From Spirochaetales bacterium (GTDB lineage: Bacteria > Spirochaetota > Spirochaetia > SZUA-6 > RPPD01), in NCBI GenBank assembly GCA_016930675.1, contig JAFGGG010000004.1:1-64000 (forward strand): a stretch of DNA of 64,000 nucleotides, read 5' to 3'. The translations under genes and the position numbers were made by a program. Shown piece by piece: positions 42,838-51,444 of this stretch. Numbering within the stretch: position 1 is the first letter of the stretch; each line of letters begins with the position of its first letter. A model generated the notes under the pieces. It was not told where the DNA came from. It made no database searches and saw only the letters and a list, made by a program, of their open reading frames with translations.

Positions 42838-43599
42838 TTAGTATCCTGTCGGAATATCGATAAAACACGTTTTTAAATGCGTAGCTTGGGCGATTTTCTG
42901 CTGCAGTGCCTGCACACCCCATACCTCGCTCAGGTAATGCCCGATAAACATAACATTTATTCCGGCCTCTGAGCACTCATGGTAGACTGAATGAGTGGCT
43001 TCTCCGGTGATGTAAAGATCAAGCCCTTCTTCGATAGCATCCCGCACATTACCAGCCGCACCTCCGGATACAATTCCGACAGTGTTAATTTTTTCTTTAC
43101 CAAAGGCCAAACAGCGCGGCGGAATAAGACTGTTTTTGCACAACACCACGCTTATCTCCGCAAGAGAGAGTTCTTTGGGCAGTGTGCCTTTAATACCCAT
43201 TTTTACACCGTGGTAAAGGCCGAAAACCTTCCTGTGCTTAAGCTTAAGTAGTCCCGCTATACCGGCGTTGGTTCCAAACTCGGGGTGTATATCTAAAGGC
43301 AGATGCGCTGTATAGAGCGCAAGCTGATTTTCAAGCAGATATTGCAGGCGTGCGTAGAGCACGCCCGTTACGGGACGCATTTTACCAAAAAAAATACCAT
43401 GATGAGTAAAAAGCAGATCGGCGCCCCAGCTGGCAGCTCTTTGAAAGCTCTCCCCGGAAGCATCGACTGCAAAAGCTATTTTTTTCAGTTCAGGATCATT
43501 TCTTCCCACCTGAAGGCCGTTAAGCGCACTGTCAATATTCGCAAACTGTTCAATTGCCAGAAGTTCTTTCATTAAACTGTCGAATTCTTCAATCAGCAT
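42838..43599 (-). CDS. NIF3/YbgI-family dinuclear metal protein
   Basis: A 253-residue member of the Nif3-like family (GTP cyclohydrolase I type 2 in older annotation). It has NGLQVGR near residue 27, DLLFTHHGIFFG near 61 with the metal-binding histidines, HLPLDIHPEFGTNAG near 99 and GHYLSEVWGVQALQ near 222. It forms toroidal hexamers and its biochemical role is unresolved. Confidence 0.9.
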   Translation of the reverse strand: MLIEEFDSLMKELLAIEQFANIDSALNGLQVGRNDPELKKIAFAVDASGESFQRAASWGADLLFTHHGIFFGKMRPVTGVLYARLQYLLENQLALYTAHLPLDIHPEFGTNAGIAGLLKLKHRKVFGLYHGVKMGIKGTLPKELSLAEISVVLCKNSLIPPRCLAFGKEKINTVGIVSGGAAGNVRDAIEEGLDLYITGEATHSVYHECSEAGINVMFIGHYLSEVWGVQALQQKIAQATHLKTCFIDIPTGY

Positions 43600-43705
43600 G
43601 CCTGTATTATAGTAAAGATTCCGGTTTTGGCAATCGGCAATCTAAAAAATATCGATAATGTGGAGTGGCTTGATTTTTTATTTGTATACAATTACTGAAA
43701 ACCAC

Positions 43706-43735
43706 TTGACAATGCAAGCAGTCTCTTTCTATTAT
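43706..43735 (+). promoter_or_regulatory. promoter of the acyl-CoA dehydrogenase/ETF operon
   Basis: TTGACA (43706-43711) and TATTAT (43730-43735) with an 18-base spacer, the same spacing as the tRNA promoter. This gives an untranslated leader of about 80 bases with GGAGG ahead of the GTG start. Confidence 0.75.
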
Positions 43736-43821
43736 ATAGCCTTTAAAGATTATCATTAAAGTAACTGACAGCGTGACAGCAAAATAACATCATAGATTTT
43801 AATAATTATGGAGGCAAATAA

Positions 43822-44982
43822 GTGAACTATTTTTTAACAGAAGAACAACAGATGATAAAGGAATTGGCTGCCAAAATTGCAGATGAAAAAATAAGACCGA
43901 TCGCTCATGAGTATGATGAGAAAGAAGAGTTCCCCGCGGAAATCGTCAAGGTGCTGGGACAGGCCGACCTTTACCGTGTGTTTATACCTGAAGAATATGA
44001 AGGCCTGGGCGGCGGAGTGTTTGAGATGTGTTTGGTGGTTGAGGAGCTTTCCAGAGCGTGCGGTGGTATCGCTCTGGCTTACGCGGCATCAGGGCTGGGG
44101 ATTATTCCGATCATTCTCTTTGGCACCGAGGAGCAGAAAAAAAAGTACCTGCCGAAATTAGCTTCGGGAGAGATTATCGCGGCCTTCGCCCTGACAGAAC
44201 CCGATGCGGGCAGTGATGCGGGAGCCATAAAAACTACCGCAAAACCGGAAGGCGATTCCTATATCATAAATGGCACAAAGCAGTGGATCTCAAACGGCGG
44301 TGACGCTTCGATTTATACGGTTATTACACTGACCGACCCCTCTAGAGGAGCGCGTGGGTCTTCCGCGATCCTGGTGGATAAAGGAACTCCGGGTTTTGAA
44401 TTCGGGAAGAAAGAAGAAAAAATGGGAATCAGAGGTAATTCTACCAGAGAACTCATTTTCCAGGACTGTAAAGTGCCCAAAACCAATCTTTTAGCTAAAG
44501 AGGGTATGGGATTTATGGTGGCTATGAAGACCTTTGATCAGTCACGTCCGGGGGTGGCTTCCCAGGCAATCGGTATTGCCCAGGGCGCACTGGACGAAGC
44601 AGTCAGGTACTCAACGGAGCGCCATCAGTTCGGCAAACCGATTTCTTCCTTTCAAGCCATTCAGTTTATGCTGGCCGATATGGCCACCCAGATAGAGGCG
44701 GCCCGCGCTCTTACGCTTCAGGTGGCGAGAAGTATCGATGCGGGAGAAAAGAATGTGGCCAAGATCTCATCCATGACCAAGGTTTTTGCTTCGGACGTGG
44801 CCATGAAGGTTACCACCGACGCGGTACAGATCCTCGGCGGTTACGGTTATATGCGTGAGTATCCGGTGGAAAAGATGATGCGTGACGCTAAAATCACCCA
44901 AATTTACGAAGGAACAAACCAGATTCAACGCGAAGTAATCGGAATGAACCTGATAAAAGAAACTCTCAGAAAGAAGAAATAG
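43822..44982 (+). CDS. acyl-CoA dehydrogenase
   Basis: A 386-residue short-chain acyl-CoA dehydrogenase-type flavoprotein. It has ALTEPDAGSDAGAIKTTA near residue 130 (FAD/substrate loop), NGTKQWISNGGDA near 151, FGKPISSFQAIQFMLADM near 272 and the catalytic Glu in IYEGTNQIQREVIG near 366. GTG start behind GGAGG. It is first of a three-gene operon with etfB and a ferredoxin-fused etfA, so electrons go to or come from ETF. The order and the fusion match electron-bifurcating enoyl/acryloyl-CoA reductases; the physiological direction may be reduction. Confidence 0.92.
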   Translation: MNYFLTEEQQMIKELAAKIADEKIRPIAHEYDEKEEFPAEIVKVLGQADLYRVFIPEEYEGLGGGVFEMCLVVEELSRACGGIALAYAASGLGIIPIILFGTEEQKKKYLPKLASGEIIAAFALTEPDAGSDAGAIKTTAKPEGDSYIINGTKQWISNGGDASIYTVITLTDPSRGARGSSAILVDKGTPGFEFGKKEEKMGIRGNSTRELIFQDCKVPKTNLLAKEGMGFMVAMKTFDQSRPGVASQAIGIAQGALDEAVRYSTERHQFGKPISSFQAIQFMLADMATQIEAARALTLQVARSIDAGEKNVAKISSMTKVFASDVAMKVTTDAVQILGGYGYMREYPVEKMMRDAKITQIYEGTNQIQREVIGMNLIKETLRKKK

Positions 44983-44994
44983 AAGGAGTTAAGA

Positions 44995-45807
44995 GTGAAT
45001 ATCGTTGTATGCATCAAACAGGTTCCCGACACCACCGATGTCAAGATAAATCCTGAAACAAACACCCTGATCCGTGAGGGAGTGGAGTCGATTATTAATC
45101 CCTTTGATGCTTATGCCATAGAAGAAGGTGTAAGACTCAAAGAGAAATACGGCGGAACGGTGAATGTTCTGTCCATGGGTCCTCCCCAGGTTGATGCTTC
45201 TTTACGTGAAGCAATAAGTCTGGGAGCGGATGAAGCTTATTTGCTTACGGATCGCACTTTTGCGGGAGCCGATACCCTGGCCACGGCCTATACCCTGGCA
45301 GCCGGTATAAGAAAGATCGGTGATGTTGATATCATTCTTATGGGCAGACAGGCAATAGACGGAGATACCGGACAGGTAGGCCCCGAGGTCGCGGAAAATC
45401 TGGATATTCCTCATGTAACCGATATTCGAAAAATCGAACAGATCGATGATCAAGGCTCTATCTACCTGGAGAGGCTGCTCGAAGAAGGATATGTGCGGCT
45501 TAAAACCAAATTACCTGTTGTTATCACTGTGGTGAAGGAGATAAATGAACCGCGGCTTCCTTCCTTGAAAGGCAAAATGCTGGCTAAGAAGAAGGAGATA
45601 AACACCTGGTCCGCCAAGGATGTGGAAGTAAACGAAAAACGATTGGGTCTTACCGGATCACCCACCCAGGTGGTTAAGATCTTTACTCCCCCAAAGCCTG
45701 CGGGAGGAAAGGTGTTTGACGGAGATATTAAAGACTCTGTCGGAAAACTGCTGCGGGAACTGCGGGCTTCGGGGATTCTTATGGGAAGCGAAAAGGGAGA
45801 CGAGTAG
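44995..45807 (+). CDS. etfB: electron transfer flavoprotein beta subunit
   Basis: A 270-residue EtfB. It has MNIVVCIKQVPDTTDVKINP at the start, GVESIINPFDAYAIEEGVRL near residue 29, LMGRQAIDGDTGQVGPEVAE near 115 and PRLPSLKGKMLAKKKEI near 182, the family signature region. GTG start behind AAGGAG, 12 bp after the dehydrogenase. Forms the heterodimer with the adjacent EtfA. Confidence 0.95.
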   Translation: MNIVVCIKQVPDTTDVKINPETNTLIREGVESIINPFDAYAIEEGVRLKEKYGGTVNVLSMGPPQVDASLREAISLGADEAYLLTDRTFAGADTLATAYTLAAGIRKIGDVDIILMGRQAIDGDTGQVGPEVAENLDIPHVTDIRKIEQIDDQGSIYLERLLEEGYVRLKTKLPVVITVVKEINEPRLPSLKGKMLAKKKEINTWSAKDVEVNEKRLGLTGSPTQVVKIFTPPKPAGGKVFDGDIKDSVGKLLRELRASGILMGSEKGDE

Positions 45808-45809
45808 TT

Positions 45810-46994
45810 ATGAGTTCGATTGAAGTAATTTTTGATAAATGCATAGGGTGCGGTCTGTGTGTAAAAGCATGTCCCTTCGCGGCTATAGAACTGGTGGATA
45901 AAAAGGCCGTTATTAATGAGAAATGTACCTACTGCGGCGCGTGTGTTGATGCCTGCAAAAAGTATCAGGCGATTGTCATTACCCGTCATACTTTTGAAAA
46001 GCATGATGTAACTCAATACAAAGGTATCTGTGTATATGCCGAGCACAGGCACGGCAAGTTATCGTCCGTAGTGGCAGAAATCATAGGAGCCGCGTTAAAA
46101 CTGAAAAATATATTAAAGGTACCGACTTCCGCGATTCTGTTAGGTCATAATGTAAAACCGTTAGCTGAAGAAATTCTCTCTTACGGCGTGGATGAGGTTT
46201 GGATGATTGACAATCCGAAAATAGGAGATTTTGCCGAAGATATTCAGGCCGGGCTTGTTACTCAGGTAATCCTTGAAAAAAAACCTGAAATATTTTTGGG
46301 CGGCGGCACGATTTTCGGCAGGTCTTTGCTTCCCAAAGTAGCTTCGAATATCGGTACCGGTCTTACGGCTGATTGTACCGAACTGGAAATAGATCCCGAA
46401 ACAAAACTTTTAAAGCAGACACGTCCGGCTTTTGGCGGAAATATTATGGCCACGATTCTCTGTCAGTATCACAGACCGCAGATGGCCACCGTCCGGCATA
46501 AGGTTATGAAAGAAGCGGCTAAAACAGATTCTACTCAGGGCAAGATAATCGAGATGAATCATATTCCCGTTCCTGATCCTGTAATTGAAGTATTGGAGTT
46601 CGTGCAGGAAGAGTCGGAGACCGTAAACCTGGCGGACGCTGATTTTATTATTTCCGGAGGCAGGGGAATAAAAGATCCCAAGAACTTTGCTCTTATCCAA
46701 GAGTTGGCCAAAGCTGTGGGCGGGGCGGTCGGTGCCTCTCGCGCCGCGGTGGATGCCGGCTGGATACCGTATTCGCACCAGGTGGGTCAGACCGGTAAAA
46801 CAGTAAATCCGAAGATATATATTGCCTGCGGAATTTCAGGTGCAATTCAGCACCTTGCCGGCATGAAAGGGTCCGATATTATAATCGCCATCAACAGCGA
46901 TCCGGAAGCCCCGATTTTTGATGTGGCGCATTTCGGTATTGTGGGGGATCTGTTCGAGGTTGTTCCGGAGCTTTTAAAGCAGATAAACGGGTAG
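45810..46994 (+). CDS. etfA: electron transfer flavoprotein alpha subunit fused to ferredoxin
   Basis: A 394-residue protein. Residues ~1-60 form a 2[4Fe-4S] ferredoxin-like domain (CIGCGLCVKACPF near 11 and CTYCGACVDACKKY near 39). The EtfA domain follows: GICVYAEHRHG near 71, TGLTADCTELEID near 185, and the FAD-binding end GGRGIKDPKNF, SRAAVDAGWIPYSHQVGQTGK and IACGISGAIQHLAGM. The same fusion is known in CarE of the caffeyl-CoA reductase and in lactate dehydrogenase ETFs, where ferredoxin takes part in flavin-based electron bifurcation. Confidence 0.93.
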   Translation: MSSIEVIFDKCIGCGLCVKACPFAAIELVDKKAVINEKCTYCGACVDACKKYQAIVITRHTFEKHDVTQYKGICVYAEHRHGKLSSVVAEIIGAALKLKNILKVPTSAILLGHNVKPLAEEILSYGVDEVWMIDNPKIGDFAEDIQAGLVTQVILEKKPEIFLGGGTIFGRSLLPKVASNIGTGLTADCTELEIDPETKLLKQTRPAFGGNIMATILCQYHRPQMATVRHKVMKEAAKTDSTQGKIIEMNHIPVPDPVIEVLEFVQEESETVNLADADFIISGGRGIKDPKNFALIQELAKAVGGAVGASRAAVDAGWIPYSHQVGQTGKTVNPKIYIACGISGAIQHLAGMKGSDIIIAINSDPEAPIFDVAHFGIVGDLFEVVPELLKQING

Positions 46995-47008
46995 AGCAAT
47001 AAAAAGAG

Positions 47009-47707
47009 GTGAAATTGAAAAACAGGAGTAATATCGCGAATTGGCGTGTTTTTTTTCTAAGCGTTTTGTTGCTTATTATCTTGCTAACGGGTATGAGTGC
47101 TGATACAGGCAATGTACCAAAGTATCAAGTGGTTACAGCTGATGTCGGTTTGAAGATGAGAGATCATCCCGATCTTAATGGTAACGTGATAGATATTATT
47201 CCCTATAGAGATGTAGTTGAGTGTATAGAAATTTATGGTAAAAATAAAACCATAGGCGGTGCTACCGGATATTGGACAAAGGTTATTTGGTGTGGATTAG
47301 AAGGTTGGGTTTTCGGGGGTTATTTATCAGAAAATTTCAAAACACCTTCTAATATCGAGTCTTTGTTTCTAGGCAAATGGATTCCCAATAATGCAGACGG
47401 TGATGCTATGATAATTAAGCTTGACAGCAAAGGTAATGCCCACTTTGGTTTTTATAGAACCTGTGCGGGAGGAGACGGTACATATATATATGATCGCATT
47501 ACAAATATCCTAACAATAACACATGAGCTAATGCCCAGTCCCGGAACTGCAGAAGATCCTGATGATAAATATGAAAAAGTAATGAATGATTTTCAGTTTA
47601 AAATCATAATGATATCTAAAAACACGATGCTTATACAGGCTTTTTTGAAAAGCGGAAAAAGGCTTTTTTTGCTTGTGAGAAAAAATGAAAAAATAAAAGA
47701 CTTATAA
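47009..47707 (+). CDS. secreted SH3-domain protein
   Basis: A 232-residue protein. A signal sequence/anchor is at ~14-30, then a bacterial SH3 domain (VTADVGLKMRDHPDL near residue 42, to GLEGWVFGGYLSENF near 95). A C-terminal beta-rich domain (FLGKWIPNNADGDAMI near 115) resembles a lipocalin-like sheet. The start is uncertain: GTG 47009 or TTG 47015 behind AAGAGG. Bacterial SH3 domains bind cell-wall peptides. A paralogous arrangement (SH3 plus unknown domain) occurs at 55121. Function unknown. Confidence 0.7.
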   Translation: MKLKNRSNIANWRVFFLSVLLLIILLTGMSADTGNVPKYQVVTADVGLKMRDHPDLNGNVIDIIPYRDVVECIEIYGKNKTIGGATGYWTKVIWCGLEGWVFGGYLSENFKTPSNIESLFLGKWIPNNADGDAMIIKLDSKGNAHFGFYRTCAGGDGTYIYDRITNILTITHELMPSPGTAEDPDDKYEKVMNDFQFKIIMISKNTMLIQAFLKSGKRLFLLVRKNEKIKDL

Positions 47708-47738
47708 TGGTTATTATTGTAATTTTTTGTATATATAC

Positions 47739-48251
47739 ATGAGCAACTTAGGAGGCCCCCGGAGTTTGGAAATTCTAAAGTATGCACTTCAGTTTGAGCT
47801 GGACGGTGAAAGGTTTTACCGGGAAAGCGCAGCCGGAATAGGAGACCCTCACCTGGCCGATATCCTGCAGCTTTTGGCAAAAGAAGAACAGAAGCATTAC
47901 CGTATGATAAAAGATCTGCGGCGTGATCTTAACGAGCGGCCCGCAAGCATTTTTATTTCCGATATAACAAATATCTTTCGCACAATGATAGATAAAAAGC
48001 AAAAATTTGTCGGGAAAAACAGCACGATCACTGAAATTTTCGAAAAGGCACTGCACTTTGAAGATGAAAGTATCAGATATTACGCACAAAAAGCGCAGGA
48101 AATAGATGATGCCAACATCAAAATACTCCTAGAAATATTAAAAAAACAGGAGCAGGCCCATTATTCTTTGATCAGTTCACTTATAGAATATTATGAAAAA
48201 CCCCGTCTGTGGATGGAGCAGGCTGAATTTACCCACCTGGATGAATATTAA
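47739..48251 (+). CDS. rubrerythrin-like ferritin-family protein
   Basis: A 170-residue four-helix protein. Diiron-type motifs are ELDGERFYRE near residue 20, AKEEQKHYRMI near 47, HFEDESIRYYA near 105 and LKKQEQAHYSLI near 137 (two ExxH motifs). There is no rubredoxin domain. Such proteins reduce peroxide or act in metal handling in anaerobes. The start at the ATG 47739 is preferred over an upstream TTG. It is the third ferritin-like gene in the window. Confidence 0.85.
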   Translation: MSNLGGPRSLEILKYALQFELDGERFYRESAAGIGDPHLADILQLLAKEEQKHYRMIKDLRRDLNERPASIFISDITNIFRTMIDKKQKFVGKNSTITEIFEKALHFEDESIRYYAQKAQEIDDANIKILLEILKKQEQAHYSLISSLIEYYEKPRLWMEQAEFTHLDEY

Positions 48252-48270
48252 TGCATTTGACGATTTTTGA

Positions 48271-48330
48271 CACAGATTTACGCTGATAAACACAGATTTA
48301 TTATATTGTAATTTTCATGATAATCCGTGT
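48271..48330. repeat. short dispersed repeat (ACACAGATT/AATCCGTGT type)
   Basis: CACAGATTTA occurs twice as a direct repeat (48271-48280 and 48291-48300), and TAATCCGTGT (48321-48330) is an imperfect inverted partner. The latter 10-mer is repeated exactly at 42025-42034. It resembles small dispersed ACACGGATT-type repeats found between genes of many bacteria. Non-coding. Confidence 0.5.
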
Positions 48331-48401
48331 TGATATATTGCAGTTTTAACAACGAGCCAAAAAACATACCGAAATGCACAACAAAAAAAATTGTGCCGAT
48401 A

Positions 48402-48430
48402 GGTAAAAGGGTATATATTTACCCTTTAGG
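48402..48430 (+). promoter_or_regulatory. alternative hairpins in front of the OmpA-type gene
   Basis: Two mutually exclusive stems can form: GGTAAA (48402-48407) with TTTACC (48418-48423), or AAAGGGTA (48406-48413) with TACCCTTT (48420-48427). The second abuts the AGGAG ribosome binding site (48428-48432) of the gene starting at 48439. This could modulate translation; chance is not excluded. Confidence 0.35.
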
Positions 48431-48438
48431 AGCTCTAT

Positions 48439-51177
48439 ATGTCAAAAATAAAATTATATGGCATTGCAGTATTATTAATGCTGGCGGGTTATGATATCTT
48501 CGCCCAGCATCTGGAGGAGCTGTATTCTCCGTATTATCTCTCTTTCGGTCCGCAAGCCGTTTCCGATGAAGTGCCCATCGGTGACATTTATAATCCTTCG
48601 TGCTCCGCGTTAATCCAGCGCGTGACTCTTGACTTGAATTATATAACACTGCTCGGATTAGGTGAGGATGACGGTTTGGGCCATGCACTTAATGCGGGTA
48701 TAAGCATTCCTTCCAGTTTCGGCGTGGCAAGTTTCAGTGCTCATATTATCACAACACCTTTTACAGACATTAATTTGGGTACGGTCGGAGAAATCAATGC
48801 GTCATTTTCCAAGGACCTTTATCCCAATTTTTTAGTGGGAATCGGCGTGTCCGGTCTCTACGGTTCGCAGGACGGCAATCAGGATTGGGGCCTGGGAGTG
48901 GATCTGGGTGTAACCCATATGCTCGGCGACATCTACTTCTTAAAGGATGTTACCTGGGGTGCCGTGCTTCGCGGTCTGGGTAAGGCATACGAACCTACCT
49001 CCGACACCCGCTTCTTCCCCAGAGCCTTTACCCCCGCTGTGGCCTTGAGTTTCAAGCCCATAAAAGAGGATTCGTTTGTCTGGACATTTGCTGCGGATCT
49101 GAGTTTTCCCGGTTTGGCTGGAGCACGCATTTCATTCGGCAATGAACTGGAAATCGCGGATTTGTTTACAGTAAGAGCCGCACTTATTGTAGGTTGGGAT
49201 GATTTTTCGGATGCAGAGCAGCGTCTGCTTATCGCCGGAGGTTTATCACTCAACTTTAAGATAGATATTCAGGAAGATATCGAGTTTCTCGATATTTCGG
49301 AGCGCGGTTGGAACAAGAGCGATATCAAGGCCAACTTTGCCTATGCCCCGATGCAAAGCGGAGTGCATGCCTTGGGCGCCGGAGTAAATATTGCGCTGGG
49401 TGTGCTTGATAAGGATCCCCCTGATATTAAAGTAAAGGCCCCTGATGTGCTTTATATGTCCCCTAATCTGGATGGCGTTAAGGACGATATGCAGTTACCC
49501 ATAGGAATAACGGATCAGCGCCATATCAAAGGGTACCGGCTTGTTATAGAAGACAGCAAGGGCAGGGTGGTGAGAGAGATTGAAAACAAGGACGAACGTC
49601 CTGAAAACATAGATCTGCAGACTATTGTGGACAGGCTGCTCTACATAAAAAGCGGAATAACCATTCCGCCGGCTTTACGCTGGGACGGCAGATCGGAGAA
49701 GAGCACGCTGCTGCCCGACGGCACCTATACCTATTACATTGAAGCCTGGGATGATAATAACAACAGAGGCACCACTCCCAAGCGAAAGATTGTCATCGAT
49801 AATACCAAACCTCAAGCAGCTATGAAAACTCCCTACTTGATTTTTTCACCGAATGAGGACGGCAACAAAGATGTGCTCAAAGTGGACCTTTCGGGTTCTC
49901 AGGAAGATCTGTGGAAGGCGGTTGTCAAAGATGCCGAGGGTAAAGTTGTTTTGCGTAAAGAATGGAAAGAATCTGCTCCTGCTGATTTCGAATGGGACGG
50001 CAAAAATGATAACGGCAAGCCTTCCAAAGACGGTGTGTATACAATAGAACTATCCAGTACGGATAGGGCAGGCAACTCTTCGTCGTTTACTCTGGTAAAT
50101 ATTATTATAAATACCCAGCCTACTCCTGTGTTTATAACGACCGATGCCGATGGTTTTTCCCCTAATGCTGACGGATATTTGGACACCATGAGATTTAAAT
50201 TATTTGTGGGCGAAAAAACAGGCATTAAGAACTGGTCTTTTGAGCTGATGCATGAGAAAAAGGGAACACAGCATGTGTTGAGCGGTGGGTCCTCGATAGA
50301 TGAATACATTACCTGGGACGGCACAGGGGAAGAGGGCGTGGCTCCGGACGGTATATACTATGCGGTACTCACCGTGGAATATGAAAACGGCAACAAACCC
50401 GCTGAAAAAAGCAGGACTTTCAGGCTGGATACATCTCCGCCGCACATTGAGCTCAATCTGAATCCCGCCCCGTTTTCACCTGACAATGACGGAGTTGAAG
50501 ATGAACTCTTTATTACATCGCAAATCGAGGATTTAAGTCCGATTGCCCAATGGCAGTTAAAGATTACGGACCCCAAAGGCAAGCACTTTACAAGTTTTTC
50601 AGGTATCGGCACGCCTTCTTCAGAGATAATCTGGGACGGTCTTTCGAATGAAGGAGAACTGGTTCAGGCAGCCGAGGATTATCCGCTGGAATTGACGGTT
50701 GTGGATGATCTGGGCAATAAGGCGGTGGCGGCCAAGGTAATCCCGATTGATGTGCTGGTATTAAGAGACGGGGACCGTTTGAAAATAAGAATCCCCAGTA
50801 TTACCTTTGCACCCAACACGGCTGATTATGAAAACGTGGCTCCCGAGGCTTATGAAAAGAACATGTGGACAATTAAGCGCCTGGCCAAGATATTCAACAG
50901 ATATAAAAAGTACAACATTCTCATTGAAGGTCACGCCGTGCATGTATTCTGGCAGGATCCGGAAAAAGCCAAAGCTGAACAGCAGAATATACTCCTGCCT
51001 CTCTCTAAAAAACGGGCGGAAGCCATAAAGAAGGCCCTGGTGAAGCACGGTATAGAGGCCAGGCGTATCTCCACAGCGGGCAAGGGAGGAGCCGAACCGA
51101 TTGTGCCTTTTAGCGATCAGGAGAATGTGTGGAAGAACAGGCGGGTGGAGTTTATTCTAATCAGGGAAGAGGAGTGA
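48439..51177 (+). CDS. OmpA-family outer membrane protein with FlgD-like Ig repeats
   Basis: A 912-residue protein. Signal peptide 1-22; a ~300-residue beta-barrel-like N-terminal domain (short amphipathic strands such as GVASFSAHIITTPF). Four FlgD-type Ig domains follow, each opening with a SPNxDGxxD motif (SPNLDGVKDD ~337, SPNEDGNKD ~468, SPNADGYLD ~572, SPDNDGVED ~678) and containing a WDGxxxxG element. An OmpA C-terminal peptidoglycan-binding domain (~790-912) has ILIEGHAVHV and NVWKNRRVEFIL. It links outer membrane and cell wall. Ribosome binding site AGGAG next to a hairpin. Confidence 0.88.
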   Translation: MSKIKLYGIAVLLMLAGYDIFAQHLEELYSPYYLSFGPQAVSDEVPIGDIYNPSCSALIQRVTLDLNYITLLGLGEDDGLGHALNAGISIPSSFGVASFSAHIITTPFTDINLGTVGEINASFSKDLYPNFLVGIGVSGLYGSQDGNQDWGLGVDLGVTHMLGDIYFLKDVTWGAVLRGLGKAYEPTSDTRFFPRAFTPAVALSFKPIKEDSFVWTFAADLSFPGLAGARISFGNELEIADLFTVRAALIVGWDDFSDAEQRLLIAGGLSLNFKIDIQEDIEFLDISERGWNKSDIKANFAYAPMQSGVHALGAGVNIALGVLDKDPPDIKVKAPDVLYMSPNLDGVKDDMQLPIGITDQRHIKGYRLVIEDSKGRVVREIENKDERPENIDLQTIVDRLLYIKSGITIPPALRWDGRSEKSTLLPDGTYTYYIEAWDDNNNRGTTPKRKIVIDNTKPQAAMKTPYLIFSPNEDGNKDVLKVDLSGSQEDLWKAVVKDAEGKVVLRKEWKESAPADFEWDGKNDNGKPSKDGVYTIELSSTDRAGNSSSFTLVNIIINTQPTPVFITTDADGFSPNADGYLDTMRFKLFVGEKTGIKNWSFELMHEKKGTQHVLSGGSSIDEYITWDGTGEEGVAPDGIYYAVLTVEYENGNKPAEKSRTFRLDTSPPHIELNLNPAPFSPDNDGVEDELFITSQIEDLSPIAQWQLKITDPKGKHFTSFSGIGTPSSEIIWDGLSNEGELVQAAEDYPLELTVVDDLGNKAVAAKVIPIDVLVLRDGDRLKIRIPSITFAPNTADYENVAPEAYEKNMWTIKRLAKIFNRYKKYNILIEGHAVHVFWQDPEKAKAEQQNILLPLSKKRAEAIKKALVKHGIEARRISTAGKGGAEPIVPFSDQENVWKNRRVEFILIREEE

Positions 51178-51444
51178 AAAACTACAGATAAACCCCACAG
51201 AGAGGACAAGCTTTCTCAACATGTTAAACTGGCTGTTTAAGAACAGCTGCTTGCTCATGCAGGCTTAACCGCGGTTTATGTGTCTGTTTGTTACCGTTTC
51301 TGCAAAAAATAAACAATAAAATAATGTTATTTAAACGCTGATTAACTTATACTAGTATTATAATTACTTATTTTGCTAATAGGTAGAATATATACTGTAC
51401 AACCTTTTAAGAGTAATGATAGCCTTAAAAACAGGGTGTTAAAT

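Noticed and set aside
51230-51250. GCTGTT-TAAG-AACAGC hairpin after the OmpA-type gene
   Set aside because: Short stem with no T-run; too weak to call a terminator.
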